From positions 372,001 through 436,000 of the forward strand of contig JADJPD010000001.1 of NCBI GenBank assembly GCA_016713435.1: a stretch of 64,000 bases of DNA, read 5' to 3'. Shown here one piece after another: positions 63,454-64,000 of the stretch (positions within the stretch are counted from its first letter, which is position 1; every line of letters begins with the position of its first letter). A program made the translations under genes and the position numbers. This stretch comes from Gemmatimonadota bacterium (GTDB taxonomy: Bacteria > Gemmatimonadota > Gemmatimonadetes > Gemmatimonadales > GWC2-71-9). The notes under the pieces are model-generated. The model was given only the letters and a program-made list of their open reading frames with translations, was not told the DNA's origin and did no database searches.

Positions 63454-63945
63454 TTAGCGGGAGATCGCTACGGGCCCCGAGCTTCGCCGCGCCGCGCGCT
63501 CGCCATCGTGCACCACGCGCCCGTCCTCCACGGCGAGCCAGGTCCCATCCGGCAGGAACAGCGTCCACTGGGGCGCCATGCCGGCGGGCCCCGCGGCGTG
63601 CACCTCGCGGTTGCCGTCGACGGTGACGGTGAGGGCCGCCTCCGGCCCGCTCACGGTGAGCCCCGTGACGCGGCGGCCCACCACCCCGCGGAGCGCGGCC
63701 GTGACGCGCCCGTCGGGCGCCCAGCTCCCCGCCACCACGCCGCGGGTGCCCACCACCTGCCAGCTCCATTCCATCAGCAGGCTGCCGGCGCCCCGCGCGT
63801 GCGGCGCCCCGGCGCGCCGGGCCAGGCGGCCGAGCTCGAGGCAGAGCGCGGCCCCGTGGCCGCGCCACGCCTCCGCCACGCGGAGGCCCAGGAGGGGCAT
63901 TGTGAGGCGGGCGATGTCACCGGCGGAGAGGAGGTGCGCTGGCAT
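63454..63945 (-). CDS. Hypothetical protein
   Basis: 163 residues, not recognised. Basic and Ala/Arg-rich at the N-terminus, with beta-rich C-terminal half: VVGTRGVVAGSWAPDGRVTA, GLTVSGPEAALTVTVDGNRE, LPDGTWLAVEDGRVVHDGER. No signal or membrane segment. The G+C-rich composition makes a spurious frame possible; confidence is therefore limited. Confidence 0.5.
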   Translation of the reverse strand: MPAHLLSAGDIARLTMPLLGLRVAEAWRGHGAALCLELGRLARRAGAPHARGAGSLLMEWSWQVVGTRGVVAGSWAPDGRVTAALRGVVGRRVTGLTVSGPEAALTVTVDGNREVHAAGPAGMAPQWTLFLPDGTWLAVEDGRVVHDGERAARRSSGPVAISR

Positions 63946-64000
63946 GGCACCCAAGCTACGGGCCGCCGGGAACCGCCGATAGACCCCCGGCCCGGCAGGA

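Overview
The window is a 64 kb piece of a very G+C-rich bacterial chromosome with densely packed genes, many joined by 1-4 nt start/stop overlaps (ATGA, GTGA, TGATG). The gene content suggests a Gemmatimonadota-type soil or sediment bacterium: DUF885 and M1 peptidases, N-acyl-D-amino-acid deacylase, DUF4139 and DUF3455 proteins, ECF sigma factors, an HslUV protease, and respiratory genes without photosynthesis genes. This placement is an inference from content and style; no rRNA or other definitive marker gene is present. I found no tRNA, rRNA, CRISPR array, transposase or integrase.

Layout. 1-2.8 kb: TonB-dependent receptor (cut by the window edge), membrane anti-sigma-like protein and ECF sigma factor, probably one signalling operon. 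2.9-9.9 kb: glutaryl-CoA dehydrogenase, SprT-like protease, metallophosphoesterase, DUF4139 protein, NAD-type isocitrate dehydrogenase, lipoprotein, SDR oxidoreductase. 10-23.6 kb: CstA/YbdD carbon-starvation transporter pair, DUF502 protein, MFS transporter, DUF885 hydrolase, PLP decarboxylase, sugar nucleotidyltransferase with a cupin and a polyferredoxin, and a large M1 aminopeptidase. 23.7-26.8 kb: an F0-side ATP synthase operon (atpZ-I-B-E-F-H) that ends in a long inverted repeat and lacks the F1 genes alpha, gamma, beta and epsilon. 27-30.4 kb: MoxR ATPase, two related lipoproteins, a DUF2256 microprotein. 30.4-35 kb: a visibly less G+C-rich segment carrying a BTAD/AAA regulator and an HD-GYP gene, both broken by several frameshifts, plus a 30-residue peptide ORF. 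35-40.2 kb: a striking ferredoxin/[FeFe]-hydrogenase-like/GGDEF fusion, a hypothetical partner, a sigma-54 activator with a dead receiver domain, a MoaB/Mog protein and a small secreted protein behind a near-consensus sigma-54 promoter. 40.3-47 kb: gcvT, argF, a YbaN protein, a decayed K+ channel, a deacylase, hslU. 47.8-53.3 kb: an AcoR-like sigma-54 activator divergent from an aldehyde dehydrogenase/DUF779 pair, then a TonB-like chimera. 53.5-64 kb: cytochrome c lipoprotein and two ZIP transporters (two of the three frameshifted), hslV, a galactan-degrading pair (GH53 and GH2), and small membrane or secreted proteins.

Two dispersed repeat families stand out. The larger (about 210-240 bp, roughly 40-nt terminal inverted arms) occurs four times, always between convergent genes; in two places a neighbouring reading frame runs into it without its own stop codon. 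The smaller is a REP-like palindrome, sometimes in inverted pairs.

The best candidate for an undescribed system is the hydrogenase-like diguanylate cyclase at 35862-37541. It keeps all ferredoxin cysteines and an intact GGDEF and I-site but has lost the H-cluster cysteines, so it may couple redox state to c-di-GMP.
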